DNA from: Hyaloscypha bicolor E
Taxonomy: Eukaryota; Ascomycota; Leotiomycetes; Helotiales; Hyaloscyphaceae
Direction of reading: 5' to 3'
Assembly (NCBI RefSeq): GCF_002865645.1
Contig: NW_020194619.1
Span: 2,082,442 to 2,146,441 of the forward strand
DNA length: 64,000 nucleotides
The notes beneath the pieces were generated by a model that saw nothing but the letters and a program-made list of their open reading frames with translations, ran no database searches and was not told the origin of the DNA. Position numbers and translations under genes: made by a program. Within the stretch, counting starts at the first letter, position 1. Every line of letters begins with the position of its first letter. This document shows, piece after piece, positions 13,301-25,788 of the stretch.

Positions 13301-16300
13301 CTCTTATATAAGTATATTTGAATTAGCCTATTTCTAGTTTTAATAATTGGCTTCTTTATCTATTTTCTCTTTGGTTTTATTATTTAATCTTTTACTTTAG
13401 CTGAACTATTTACTTCTTCTATAAAGAATCCTTTTATTTCTATTAAGCTATCTACTTATTTTATAGGTAAGCTTCCTGTTTCGCTTATAAGAGCTATTAG
13501 TAGGCTTTATTACTAGTCCTAAAGAGATTTTTTCCTGCTTTTATTAGTTTAATATACTTCCCTAATAGTTCCGATATATTCTATTATATCTCTCTTTATA
13601 GTACTAAGCCTTTTTAAGAGTTTAGTACCTTTATTTCTATTACTTCTAGGCTCTAATATACTTTCTGGCTCTGAAATACTTTATAGAATTATAAGTTCTA
13701 TTTCTAATAAAACTATAGAGTTCTTTACTCCTGAATTATAACTAATTAATATACTTATAGGCTCTTCTAATTATTAGTTCATTTACTTATTATTCTCTAG
13801 TTTAGGCTTATTTTTTGTTTATTCTAATAAGCTATTATACTATAATTCTTTATTTTCAAAGATTAATTTAGTATCCTGAATTTTATTCTCTAGGAGTAGT
13901 TCTATTATATCTTTTATAATCTCTATATTATAGCCTTTAGTATATTTATAATTCTTTTTATAAAATATATTCTTATTAAATATAATATTATATATAATAA
14001 TTACTTTATTAAATATAGGAATCCAGATTTTATAAATATTAGATATAATATATCTAACTAAATATCTAATATACTCGTATAGTATAACCTTAAATATTCT
14101 CTTATTTCGTTTTGTTTTATAATCCTTAATTATTAGATATATCCTAGAATCATATATATAGATCCTATTCTAATTAGACCTGAGATCGACTATTATTCGA
14201 GCTATAAGCTCTGGATTATACTAATAGAAATAATTATAGAACTATGAATTAAGTACTTTATTTGGTATTCTCTAGTAGTTTATATATAAGGGGCTCTAAT
14301 TATATAGGTAAATTATAGTTATAGAACTCTCTGGCTATAGCTTTTCAGGCAAATTAGCTATTAAGTATATTATAATAGCCTTATTTATAATCTCCTGCCC
14401 TATTTATTTAATATTACTATTCGGTTTATATATATATAAAGAAGAAAGCTCGATTTTAATACTTTTTTCCTTTATCTAGATCTAATAAGCTAATATTCTT
14501 TAGATTGAAATAACTGCTTTCTTCTAATTATACTTAATATAAGTAATTAAAAGGTTATATTACTTATATATTTACTATTCAAAATCCCTAATTATATTAA
14601 ATACTACTAAACCCCCTTTATTCTATAAAAGGTATTTAAAGAGCTTTCTACTAAATTCATTCTTAATTATTAGAATCTAGTTCGAACTATTATAGCTATT
14701 TAGGTAATTAAATAAGTCCTATAAGATTCTCTAAAATAATTAAATAGATTTTTTTTTAATTGGCCTATATAAGATTACTTACCTAATATATACTTAAATA
14801 TAAAATTTATATATAATTCTTATTAGTCTATTAATTTTCATATTATATATATAATTAATAAGCTTTTATAGAGTTTTATAGGCTAAATACCTTATTTTTA
14901 TATACTATTTTTCTTCTGAATTATTTCTTGACTTGAGATATTCCTTTAATCTCTTATATTAAATTCTAATTAAATATTCGAATATTAGAAATATAAGTAT
15001 ACTATTAGTACTAGTAGGAATTTCAAATAGAATATTAGAATAAGTAGAAAGTGGCTTATATTTAAGGAAAACTAAATTAAACCTATATTTTAATTATATT
15101 AATACTATATTCTCTTTATAATCTCCTAATCTAATTATAAGATTATATCTATAATACTAAGCTTTCTTTTTTATTAGGCAAGCTTCGGAAATAATATTTA
15201 TATAAAATCCTTTAATAACTATAATATTATAGAGAATTAGATTTTTAGTATATAGTTCTATAGGTCTATTAACTATATTTTTAATTATATAAGTATTATA
15301 TCTAATAATTAGAAGACTAGTTATTCTTGCTTTTATATAATTATTAATTTTCGCCTTAATAAAAGTACTAGAATTAATTAGATTCTTGCTATTAACCAGG
15401 TATATAATACTATAGTTATCTAGTAAGGTATTTTAAGAGAGCGGATATTTTGAGAAATCAAGTATTATATAGATCCCCTGGCCTAGGCTCTGGATTATAA
15501 GTATAGGATCTACTAAAGTAATATTAAAGTTCTCAGGAAACTGGATTCCGGATATTTTAGGCTCCTTTTTAAACTAGTACCAGATATTAACTTCTCTATA
15601 GCTTATCTACTAGTAATTTTCATATTATATTTCTCTTTTAGCTAAGGTTTCAGATTCTTCTAATACTCGGTTAAAATCCTATCCCGGATTTTTCTGATCT
15701 ATTTCTTATTAGACTTGAATTTTATTCAAGTTTTACTTAATCTAGTAATTATAATTTCTATAGTAGTATAACTAAGTGGGTTCTACTTATACTTATAGGT
15801 TTTGGAACCCTTATAAGGGCATTTATAGTACTTATTCTTATCTAAATCGGGTTTACTATCCGATTCTTTACTAGTTCGATTTCCGAGTATAATAAAGATT
15901 ATAGGAGCTTCTAAATACTTGGCATTTTGGTTTTCCAAAATAATCTAATTAAATACCTGGCTATACTATTTGAGTATAAGGATTAGAAGCCCCAGTTTAT
16001 CTTTACTATATAGATTACTAAACTATTCTATTATCCAGGTTAGTATGAGTTTCTGCTAGAGGGCTATTAAGAACTCGATTATTACTAGAGTATCTTTAAT
16101 TTCGGCAATTTTGAGAGTTCTAGCTCTATTAAATACCTTCTCCCAATTAGTAAACTAGTATTTTGGGCTTACTTCTCCTTTACTTACTTGTAATAGGACC
16201 GAGCTATATATTCTTTAAATAGTAGTAATTTATACTATATCTATAGAACCGTATTTCATTAATAAAGCCTTGAGAACCTTATAAATAAAGCTCTACTTAC

Positions 16301-16945
16301 TTTCTTTAAGGCCTAATATAGAGTTTATAAGGATCTCTATATTAACTATTTAATAGAGCCATTACCTGATTATATAGTAGTATACTAGCTTATTTGTCTA
16401 GTCTAGTTTCTTGATCTTATAGTCCTATAAGAATACCGAATAGTAATCTCTAATATCCCCGAATATTATAGGCTATAGAGATACTAGTTTCGATTCTTTC
16501 TTAATTATAGGTTAAGTATCTTTATTCTAATTTTCCATATTAACTTGGTATCTAGTATAGTAATCCTCTATTTCCTTTAGTATAAGCTTATTAATTATAG
16601 GAGGAGGCCTGAAAGAAGCTACTATATTTGTTTTAATTACTTTATTATTAAATGAGTTAATCTTATTTCAGATACCCTTATTACTAGCTATTCTATAGAG
16701 AGTATTAAACTAGTCTGCCCAGGAACTATAGTTTTTTAGGATAATAATCTTTACTATAGCTTCTAATATAATTATAATTAAGCTTTAGAAACTATAGAAA
16801 CTATAGGAATGGTTTCTATTAATTAGTTAATAATAGAAATATAAACTAAAGTATGGTTTTTCAAAGAATAAATTAAATAAGCTCTTGAATACTCTCTATA
16901 GTATACTAATTAGAAAGCTTATTAGTATGAGGCCGGGCTTATAAC

Positions 16946-17116
16946 TAATATATATAAAGATTATAAAGTAGGGAATTATATTAAATAGTAAAAAAGTTTA
17001 TTAAACTAGCTAGAAAAGAGCTTAAGTAAAGTATAAAGTTTTAGGAAGTAAGTATATAGATCCTGACTAAGTAGAGTAATTATACTAGCCCCAATTTAGT
17101 AATTCTTACTATAATA
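16946..17116 (-). repeat. Copia LTR (right copy, 5' LTR of the element)
   Basis: This is the partner of 10,161-10,355, with the same ends and with one copy of the internal 24-bp unit. It is followed directly by the duplicated target pentamer AGAGA at 17,117-17,121. Confidence 0.85.
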
Positions 17117-17121
17117 AGAGA

Positions 17122-18600
17122 TATAATAGATAATTCTCTCTTTTTTAATATTATTAGAAATATAATAGTTCTTATATATATTTATATATTATTTCAAAAA
17201 TATAAAAATATTATTTTCTTAAAACTATAGTACTTTATAAGCTTCTATAAATAATAGATTTAAATCCGGTACTAGTATATATTTATTCTTAGCTATATTA
17301 ATCTCAATAATTTCTTTTATAATTAATTATAGAGTTTTTATATCTGAGACTTTTACTAATAAGATTTCTAAAGAACTAACTTTTTATTTAAATATATCTT
17401 TTAGTTTAGAAACCGGAATTTGGAAGAAACCGGTTAATAATAATAGATATAATTAAGATTTAAACTTTAATATTAGTAATAATAAGGCAATAGCTTTTCT
17501 CGTCTTATTTCTATTACTTATACTTTCTTTTCTATTTTATTAGTTTAATACCTATAATATCTTATTTTAATTTTATTAAACTAAATATATTTAATAGTAT
17601 TATTAAAAATAATAATAAAAATAATTTTACTAATTTTACTAATTTTTCTGATTTTTCTGAATTTTCTGAATTTTCTGAATTTTCTTTACTCAATATCTTT
17701 TTCTTTCTTTAGAAACTTCTTTAGATTATTTATATAATTTCTTATTTCCGATTTTTTTTTAATTCTTATTTCTAATTTCTATTTACTATTTTACTTGAAA
17801 TTAAGAATATTTTTTATTTTAGATATTTTCTTCGGATTTAGAAGTAAGCTTTATTACTAAGATTAAAGCTACTTTAATTCTGACTTTTATTATAACTAAA
17901 AATAATATATAAATTAATAATATAATTTCATTTCTATATATTAAAGTCTATTTCTAACTAAGGTCTGACTTATACTATTTTAGTATAATATTTCTTATTT
18001 TATTTTCTCTACTTCTTTTTCTTTTATAATTAGCCTCTATTTCTACTATTTCTATATATTATACTAGTAATTATATCTTATAGCTAACCTGTATTTAAGT
18101 TACTAGATATATCGGAAATTAATATAAGATACTAAAATTAATACTTATATATCTTTAATATTTTAGCCTTAAACTTAAGGTATTATAATAGCTCTTTTCT
18201 TCTCGAATTTACTAAGCTAATAATCTGCTTTATAGAAATCTCTTAGAACTTTATAAGAATATTACCTTAATTATAAAGTTTTAATCTTCTTTATATTACT
18301 TATTATAAAATATATAAGAGAGAAACTATAATAAGATAAAAACCTATATAAAATATACTAGAGTATAAAATATAACTTAATAGTAAAATAATAAAAATAA
18401 AGATATAAATAATAAAGTATAAATAAATATAGTATATAAAAGTTTAATTAATTAAATACTAAAAAGGAATTATTCTTTAGAATTATAGAAAAACTAGCTT
18501 TCTTATATAATTTCTATAAGTTAGATATAAAAGGCTATAGCCTTTACTATATAACTAAAACCTTAAAACTACTAAAATAATATAATTTTTAGAGAATATA
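17122..18600. mobile_element. Continuation of the element interrupted by Copia
   Basis: AT-rich, stop-filled sequence follows the Copia target duplication and should be contiguous with the sequence left of 10,156. A short run of 9-bp units (TTTTCTGAA type) lies at about 17,645-17,690; on the minus strand it would code a Glu/Asn/Ser-rich repeat. No protein domain was recognised. The boundary with the Gypsy relic to the right is uncertain. Confidence 0.5.
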
Positions 18601-21600
18601 GCCTATTATACTATACTATATAACTAGTCTAAAAGTAATTAAAGTAAGTTAAGGTTAAAGCAGGAATGCTTTCTCTTTTAATAGCAGGCTTACTAATAGT
18701 TAGAAGTATTTGAGTTAGTATAAAGATATAAGAAGTTATTATATAGAGCTTAGAAGTAATAGAAGTTAGAAAAGTAATAATAATTCGAGCCTTAATATAC
18801 TTTCTAAAACTTTTATAGGTTTATAATATCTTTATTTCAGAATTAATTAATAAGGCTATATAATATAGATTATAAAGTATATAAATAGAATAATACTAGC
18901 TTATGAGTTATTCTTAAAGAGGAAGTATTAGCTTATTATATAGCTTATTAAAACAGTTCTATAAATGAATTTAAGCTTTATTTACTAAATAAATAAACTT
19001 GGTCTTAAACTTATAAAAGATCTAAATCTTATTTATTTATAGCTTCTTATATTTATATCTAGCTTTATATATATAGTAAAAATTAATAAAGTATTTACTA
19101 AAATAGTTAATTATTTCTATAGCTATCTTAAAAGAGTTAGTAATATTAGGCTTATATTAAATATATAAGTAATATTAGATATTATTTTTTATATAATTAA
19201 AAATATAATATATATGAATATTTTTATTTATATAATAGTTTGTATTAACTTTGAATTTACTAATAATCTGAACTTACTAATAGTTATAGATTGGGTTTTT
19301 ATTATTACTAAGCTTTAAGGAATCCGGAACCTTTATAGAATAGAACTTACTATATTTAGGAACTTTTTTAGCCGGATATATTTATTTAATAAAAGAAACT
19401 AGGAAGTTGGGTACTATATTATAATACTTAAATTAGAAGCAAATATTATCTGAAATATAACTTCTACTAATAAAATATTCTCGAGGAAGTTCCTCTATAT
19501 TAAATAAGTAAGCTAGGCTAGTAGCTAAGCTATTTAGGATTATATAGTTAGTCTGAGTATTTATCTAAATCTTGATTTAGGCTTATTATAATATAAGTAT
19601 ATTAGAATAAATATTAGATAGAATAAGTAATTCTCTTAAAATAGAAGATTCTATTTTAGAGGTATTTTTAGTACCGGAAATAAGAGATAGAATTATAGGA
19701 TATAGATAAAGACTCTTAGAAGAACTATTAATATAAGAGGCTATATTAAAGATATTAGATATATATAATTCATATATAGGAAATTATTTTTTAGAAATAA
19801 ATAATTATTTTAGAGAAAATATTCTAAAGCCTTTCCAGGTAAAAAATAAGTTTAGTTTAATATTATAGACCTATAAAGAGAGCTTATAGATAAGGCACTT
19901 ATAGGAGAATTATTTATTAAGAAAACTAAGCTAAGAAGAAAAGAGAGTCTTGAGCTAAGGTTCTTTAAGTATTTATAGTTCTTTGCTTATAGCTTGGCCT
20001 AATAAGGCTTAGTATTCTAAATTTCCCAGAATATAGCTTCTCTTAGCTTTATTATATATAACTATTATATAACCCCAGATACTAGATACCTAGATACTAA
20101 ATACCAGATATTAGGCTTAGATATTAAATACTAGATACTAAGCTAGATAAAATATAGAATTATAATAATTAATACCAGAGTAAATAGATATACTTTTATT
20201 AATTTTAAGTTTATAAAAATAATTAAATAATTTCTAGATATTAAGCCTATTTAATTAATATTATTCTATAATATAAAAGAATTTAATAATAAATAGGCTA
20301 TATTTATTATTTACTATATTAAGCTTATATTCTTAATTAATAAATAGAAAGTTCTAGTATTTATATTAGTTATAGGACTAGGTAAATATAATATAATTTT
20401 GGAATAATAATAGTTTATAAATACTAGTATTCTAATTAATTATAAGAATAGAAGATTAATTTAGCTAGATAATTAGTCTAGAAAGAAGGGTTAGGATAAG
20501 ATTCTAATTACTATATATAAAAACTTGAAATCTAGGAAAAGTAATTAGTACTAAAAAAATATAAATAGAAGAAATAAAGCTATAGCTATAAATAAGTTCT
20601 AGAGACCTTAAATTATAAAGAAGAAATTCCTTTATTTCCTTTTTAAGTTGGGCTTAGAAAGCTATATATAGTAAAAGAATTAAGTTTAATATTATAGAAA
20701 AATACAAGTGGCTTTAGGAAATATAGAAGTTTCTTTTAAGCTAGAGATAGAAATATTAAAACTATATTATCTAAAGGAAAGCTATAAAATCTAGTTAAGG
20801 CCTATAGTTAATATTATAGGTATTTTACTAGCTGCTTTCTAGATAAATCTATAGAAAAAGAAGAACCTTTTCTTTATAATATTATTTTTCGAGATTAATA
20901 AAGAGCTAGAATTATAATAAGAGAATGAGTTTATTTCGGGTAAGTAATAGCCAGAAGAAACAGAGCTATAGTAGCTAGTAAGAGTCTTACTAGAGGAATT
21001 TAAAGATTTTATAGATGTTTTCTTAAAGGAAGTATTAAATATCTTATCTCTATATTAATTATATAATTATAAGATTTAGATTAATAACCCTAAAGGCCCA
21101 GAAAGCTTAGGGTATTTCCTGCTTTATTAATAGTCGACTTATAAGCTATAGAAGATTAAGTATTTCCTTAAAGAGAACTTTTAATAGAGCTTTATTAAGT
21201 TAAGCTAGTTCTTTTTTATATTTCCGATTTTCTTTATAAAGAAGACTAATAGAACTTTTTAATTCTATATTAACTATTATAAGCTAAATAACTTAATATA
21301 GAAAAATTATTATTCTCTTTTACTTATTTACGAGATTCTTATATAGCTAGCTTAAGCTAAGATCTATATAAAGCTAGATATTTAGTAAGTATTCTATTAG
21401 ATCTAAATAGACCTAGAATTAGAAGAACTTATAATATTCTATATAAGATATAGGGCCTATAAGTATAAAGTTCTTTAAAAAGGCCTAACTAATAGCTCTA
21501 CTATATATTAGAGATATATAAATAATATTTTTTATATAGCTTATTTAAATAATATTCTGATTTACTTGAATAATTTTCTAAAATATAAAGACTATATATA

Positions 21601-24166
21601 AAAGATTCTTTAGTAGCTATAGAATATTAGCCTCTAAATAAATATTAAGAAATCAGAGTTTAAAGTTATTTATATAAAGTATTTAGACTTTATTATCTCT
21701 ACTAAAAGTATTAAAATAAATTCAGATAAAATAGTAGTTATTAAGAACTAGTAACTACTAATAATAGTTAAAAAAAATATAAGGTTTTCTAAACTTTTAT
21801 AATTTTTATTAGTATTTTATTACAGAATATAGCTATATAGTAAAGCCTCTAATAGCTCTAATATATAAGGAAGTTCTATTCAAGTAAATAAATTAGTATT
21901 AAGAAGATTTTACTAAGCTAAAATAAGCTATATTCTTAGTACTAATTCTATATTACTATAACTCTAATCTCTTTATTATAATTAAAACAAATATATTAAA
22001 TAAAGTTATAGCCGGTATTCTCTTATAATAAGATCTCTAGATAGAACTCTAGTATCTAGTAGTATTCTTCTCTAAAACTATATAGCTACTAGAGCTAAAC
22101 TATAATATTTATAATAAAGAGATATTTACTATTATTCTCTTTTTAACTAAATAGCAAGCGGAGCTAGAAGGCTTATAGAAAGTACTCTTTATAATTTACT
22201 TAGACTACCGAGCTCTCGAATACTTTATAACTATAAAAAAGCTTTTAGTAAAACAAGCTTATTAGATAGAATATCTTTTCTATTACTATTTTAAGCTTAT
22301 ATATTAGGCAGGCAAATTAAATAAATAAGCAAATGCCCTAAATAGGAAGTATAAGAATATAATTACCTAGAATAAGGTAATAGTAGCCTATTAAACCCAA
22401 ATTCTTCTCCTATAATAAAAGATTAATAATGAAGTTATATAGGATCTCTAGTTAGCCCTAATTAAGGCTTTAGTAAATCCGGCTTAGAAAGAAACCTAGT
22501 ATAATAGTATCTAGCTTATAGATAAGCTATTAAATAAAAATCGAGAGTTACCGGAGCTAGAAGAACTATAGAATAAGGCAAGAAATAAGAAGAAAGATAC
22601 TTGAATATTATAAAGTAGCCTCTTTTTATAATATAGTAAACTATTTATATTTAATAATATAATAATATCTGAGATATTTTTATATACTATTCTTATTTAG
22701 AAGATATATATATAGCCTCTAATAAGATATTCAGGAAAAGCTAAGCTTTAATAGCTTCTTTAGGCCTGCTATTACTAGTCAAGTCAGGAAACGGATATTA
22801 ATTAGTATAGAGATAATTATTATATCTACTAATAATTCTATATTTTCAGAAATAAGAAGCCAGATCTCTTATATTTATTACTAGTCTTTAACTAATTCTA
22901 GTAATATATATTAGTAGATTTTAAGAAGTACCTAAAGAATAGAAATAAATATAATATAGTAGTAATTTTTATTAACTATTTAGATAAATACTCTATTATA
23001 ATTTCTATTTGAGATATAGTTATAACTAAAGAATTAGTACTTCTTTTTCTTATCTATATAGTCTACTAAGTTAGTATTCCGGAAATTATAGTATCTAATT
23101 AAAGGCTCTAGTTTATATTAGATTTCTAAAGCAAGTTCTATAAATATATTAGTATAAAGCTTAAGTTATTAACTACTTACTATTTCTAAATAAATAGCTA
23201 GATCGAGATTATTAATTAGTATTTTAACTAATAGCTATATCCCTATATAAACTACTACTAGAATAATTAAAACGAATAGGTAGTAATAATTAATTACTAG
23301 TAAATAGCTCTAGTCTATAAAACTATAGGCCAGTTCCCGTTTCTTATAGAAAAGAACTATAAATTACAGATCTTATTTAACTAGGAAACCCAAATATAAT
23401 TAGATATTTTAAAAGAAAAGCTAAATAAATAAGAGGTAAAGGCTCTAGTAATATAGTTCTATAAATTATAGTAAAGAATATAGGAGAATATAATATAAGT
23501 ATAAGAATATTATACTATTTAAGCTAATAAGTATTACTAACTAGTAGACTTTAGAATAGAAGATAAGATATAAATTACTACTAAATACTAGAAAAATAAT
23601 TATCCGAGCTATAAGCTATTCTATTAAATAGAAAAACTATATGAGATTCTGGAATAAGTAGGGTATTTCTTTAGGCTCAAACTACCAGAATTAATAAGAA
23701 TATATCCGGTATTTTATATAGAGAAGCTATATAAAGATCCAGGTAATCCTCTTTCCGGATAAGTAAATCCGGAGCTTCTGCTATTAGAACTATAAGATAG
23801 AGAAATAAAGTATAAAGTTCAAGAGATACTAGTAGTAAAGCTACTTTATAGAAAGCTAAAGCACCGGGTCTAATAGAAAGAATAGAATCCAGATCCGGAA
23901 TAGTATTCTATATCCTTATTAAGTAATAGTATCCTGGCTCTTTAGAGCTTCTATAACAAGAATCCTGAATAGCTAGAACTGCCCCAGAACCTCCTTTATT
24001 AGTTGGACTATACTAAGAATAATATACTGCCAGAACTATATAATACAGACAGAAATCCTTTAAAGTTATATATAAAAGGCCCTGGCCTTTAATATTTAAT
24101 CTGTAACTTGAGAATTCGATAGGGACTTTCAAAGCTCGGAGATAAGCTTACTTCGAGAGGGGGGGG
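18600..24166 (+). mobile_element. Ty3/Gypsy retrotransposon with probable chromodomain, RIP-inactivated
   Basis: Plus-strand translations, full of stops, keep the order of a Gypsy pol gene. A protease-like region at about 20,190-20,460 reads IGLGKYNIILE, matching the family block DLG-HDIILGIPWL. Reverse transcriptase follows at about 21,130-21,720, with KKTNRTFxFYINYYKLN and YLNNILIYL for the catalytic YLDDILIYS. RNase H lies at about 21,840-22,340 (FSKTI, ELNYNIYNKE, LDYRALEYF, YQAGKLNKQANAL). An integrase-like region should fill 22.6-23.5 kb, and a likely chromodomain remnant lies near 23.8-23.99 kb. A polypurine tract (GAGAGGGGGGGG) ends at 24,166. The 5' LTR and the exact left end were not found, so the start given is approximate. 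Both Asp codons of the catalytic pair now read Asn, as expected for RIP. Confidence 0.8.
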
Positions 24167-24900
24167 TAATATTACGGTTATTATAATATACGGTACTAGT
24201 AGAGGTTAGACTAGAACTAGTAAGGTATCTGGTATCTGAGTATAGTATTTATAGTTACCTAATGGTTATATATAACCCCGAGCTTAAGCTTAGTATATAG
24301 GCCCGTATATAGCTTGCAATTATTTAGATCCGAGGCTCCTTCGAGATCCTCTTCTTTCTTTAGCTTTGAATCGTCGGAATAGAGACAGTCTAACTCTGCC
24401 TTCCAGGCCCTAGATATTATACTTGTAATATTAACTTGAATATTATATTTTAATTTGCCTTGTAATAAAGGACCGTTTACGGGTTATATTCTCGACCTAA
24501 TATAATATATGGCTCGCATATATCGAGAGAAAATAAATTTGTAAGTGTATCTAGAGAAAAGGCCCTCTAGTTTCAAATTAGTATATATATTCGTCGACTT
24601 GTTATGGATACGTTTTGTCAATATAAGTAAAGCCTACTACTTCTGTAATCGCTTCTACTTATATCCATAAACTCTAGTTCCTATCCAGAGCCTAACCAAG
24701 CTTGTAGATTCAATTGCTTCGTACTTATATAGTCGTGTTTGGATCTTGAGGGCGAGTCGACGATATACTGTCCTGAGGGATATTAATTAACGCATTAGAT
24801 ACGCTCTCAGTATGTCAAAATACCATTCGTTAATTCAGTCTTAGCCCAAGAGCATGAAAAGCCCTTGGTTTCCAGCCTGCACTGCGTGGAAGTACTGAAT
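24167..24900 (+). repeat. Probable Gypsy 3' LTR (right end uncertain)
   Basis: Directly after the polypurine tract the sequence begins TAATATTACGG, the usual position for an LTR start with TG changed to TA. The composition becomes less AT-extreme and contains TATATAACCCC-type promoter-like text. The matching 5' copy was not found in the window, so the right end (anywhere from about 24,650 to 24,930) is a guess. Confidence 0.5.
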
Positions 24901-25788
24901 CGTCGCAGGCCAATGGCTTTTAGTTAGCGCTATAAGTAAATAAAACAAGTATTAAATTATATTAATTATAAAGTTATATTAAACTAAAGAGAAACTAGAT
25001 TTTTGGTGTTCCTGTCCGAGCGCCTCTACTTTGGGTTAGGTGGCCCCCAATCGACACCCGGGGGGGTGTCGTTTTACACATTCCCGATTGAAGCAGCCTA
25101 CTCAATCCCGATAACCCAAACCCTTCCATGAGACGTGGCGGTGGCGCAGCTTCACGGAACCGTTTGTCCGCTGAAGTCAGCCCTCTTCTGGATAAAATAG
25201 AAATATTGAAAATGTTCCCAGTTGGCTGTACATATCGCTTCTCAAAATTCGGTTTTTTTTTTCCAAATCCGTATGATTGTGATTGTCATTCTGTAACAAC
25301 TGGGATAACGATTGTATCTATTGGGCGCGGGGGAAAGGGGGGCTGGGTCGCTAAGGTCTAGCGTCAGGGGACAATTCGACAGTCCGGCTGAGGCCCCGTC
25401 TCGCTCGGTGAAGGGTACATTAAACTCAGCACGTTAATATTTAGAAAGAGGGCATCAAGAATGTAAGATAAACGTCTGAAACTCTTCAAGTCTCCAAGCC
25501 TGTTAAAGGAGCCCCGTAGTGCAAATCCACCCTACGACTCCAGTCGCGGGTCAACGTTCCGCTACTGGGCACCCCTGCCTGCATTCCCCAAAATGATCGG
25601 TAGCCATTTTGCTCACCGATATTCCAGGCTAGTCCTGTATTTAAGGCTGCACTCCATTCAGAGCCATGTCCTTCAAGCTTTCCATCAAACCTCGAAACCG
25701 ATTACCGCGGCTCGCTGTTTCCTGCATCACTTGATCTATTTGATAACGGGGAGGTAATCACCCCCTCGACTCTATGACATAGAACAAA
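24901..25788. other. Border of the AT-rich block, no gene seen
   Basis: Base composition switches to normal between about 24,960 and 25,030. A perfect 8-bp inverted repeat (CGACACCC...GGGTGTCG) lies near 25,052-25,071. A 77-residue open frame at 25,128-25,361 has no recognisable character and is not called. No other feature is visible before the caspase-like remnant. Confidence 0.5.

Larger units (their letters stand above)
10161..17116 (-). mobile_element. Ty1/Copia LTR retrotransposon, RIP-inactivated
   Basis: A 195-bp left LTR and a 171-bp right LTR bound a 6,956-bp element. Both begin TAATATATATAAAG and end CTTACTATAATA, consistent with TG...CA ends changed to TA...TA by RIP. The pentamer AGAGA occurs directly on both outer sides (10,156-10,160 and 17,117-17,121), giving a target-site duplication. 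On the minus strand near 12,575-12,430 a broken translation still reads RALY-L-stop-DSP followed by VFIIFYINDF. These match the Copia reverse-transcriptase blocks RALYGLKQSP and YVDD. Many stops show that it is dead. Integrase and Gag should lie toward 13-16.9 kb but I did not resolve them. It is inserted in an older element and is therefore younger than its host sequence. Confidence 0.85.

Noticed and set aside
1..24960. Possible CRISPR-like or centromere-like array in the AT-rich block
   Set aside because: There are no regularly spaced identical repeats beyond the 18-bp run. RIP-mutated transposons explain the composition, and a centromere cannot be judged from sequence alone.
25021..25075. 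GGGTTAGG-like text suggesting a telomere
   Set aside because: It is a single partial copy without tandem repetition; the C/G-rich part is a small inverted repeat.
25128..25361. 77-residue open frame
   Set aside because: It has no domain, a low-complexity start and lies at a repeat border; it is probably chance.
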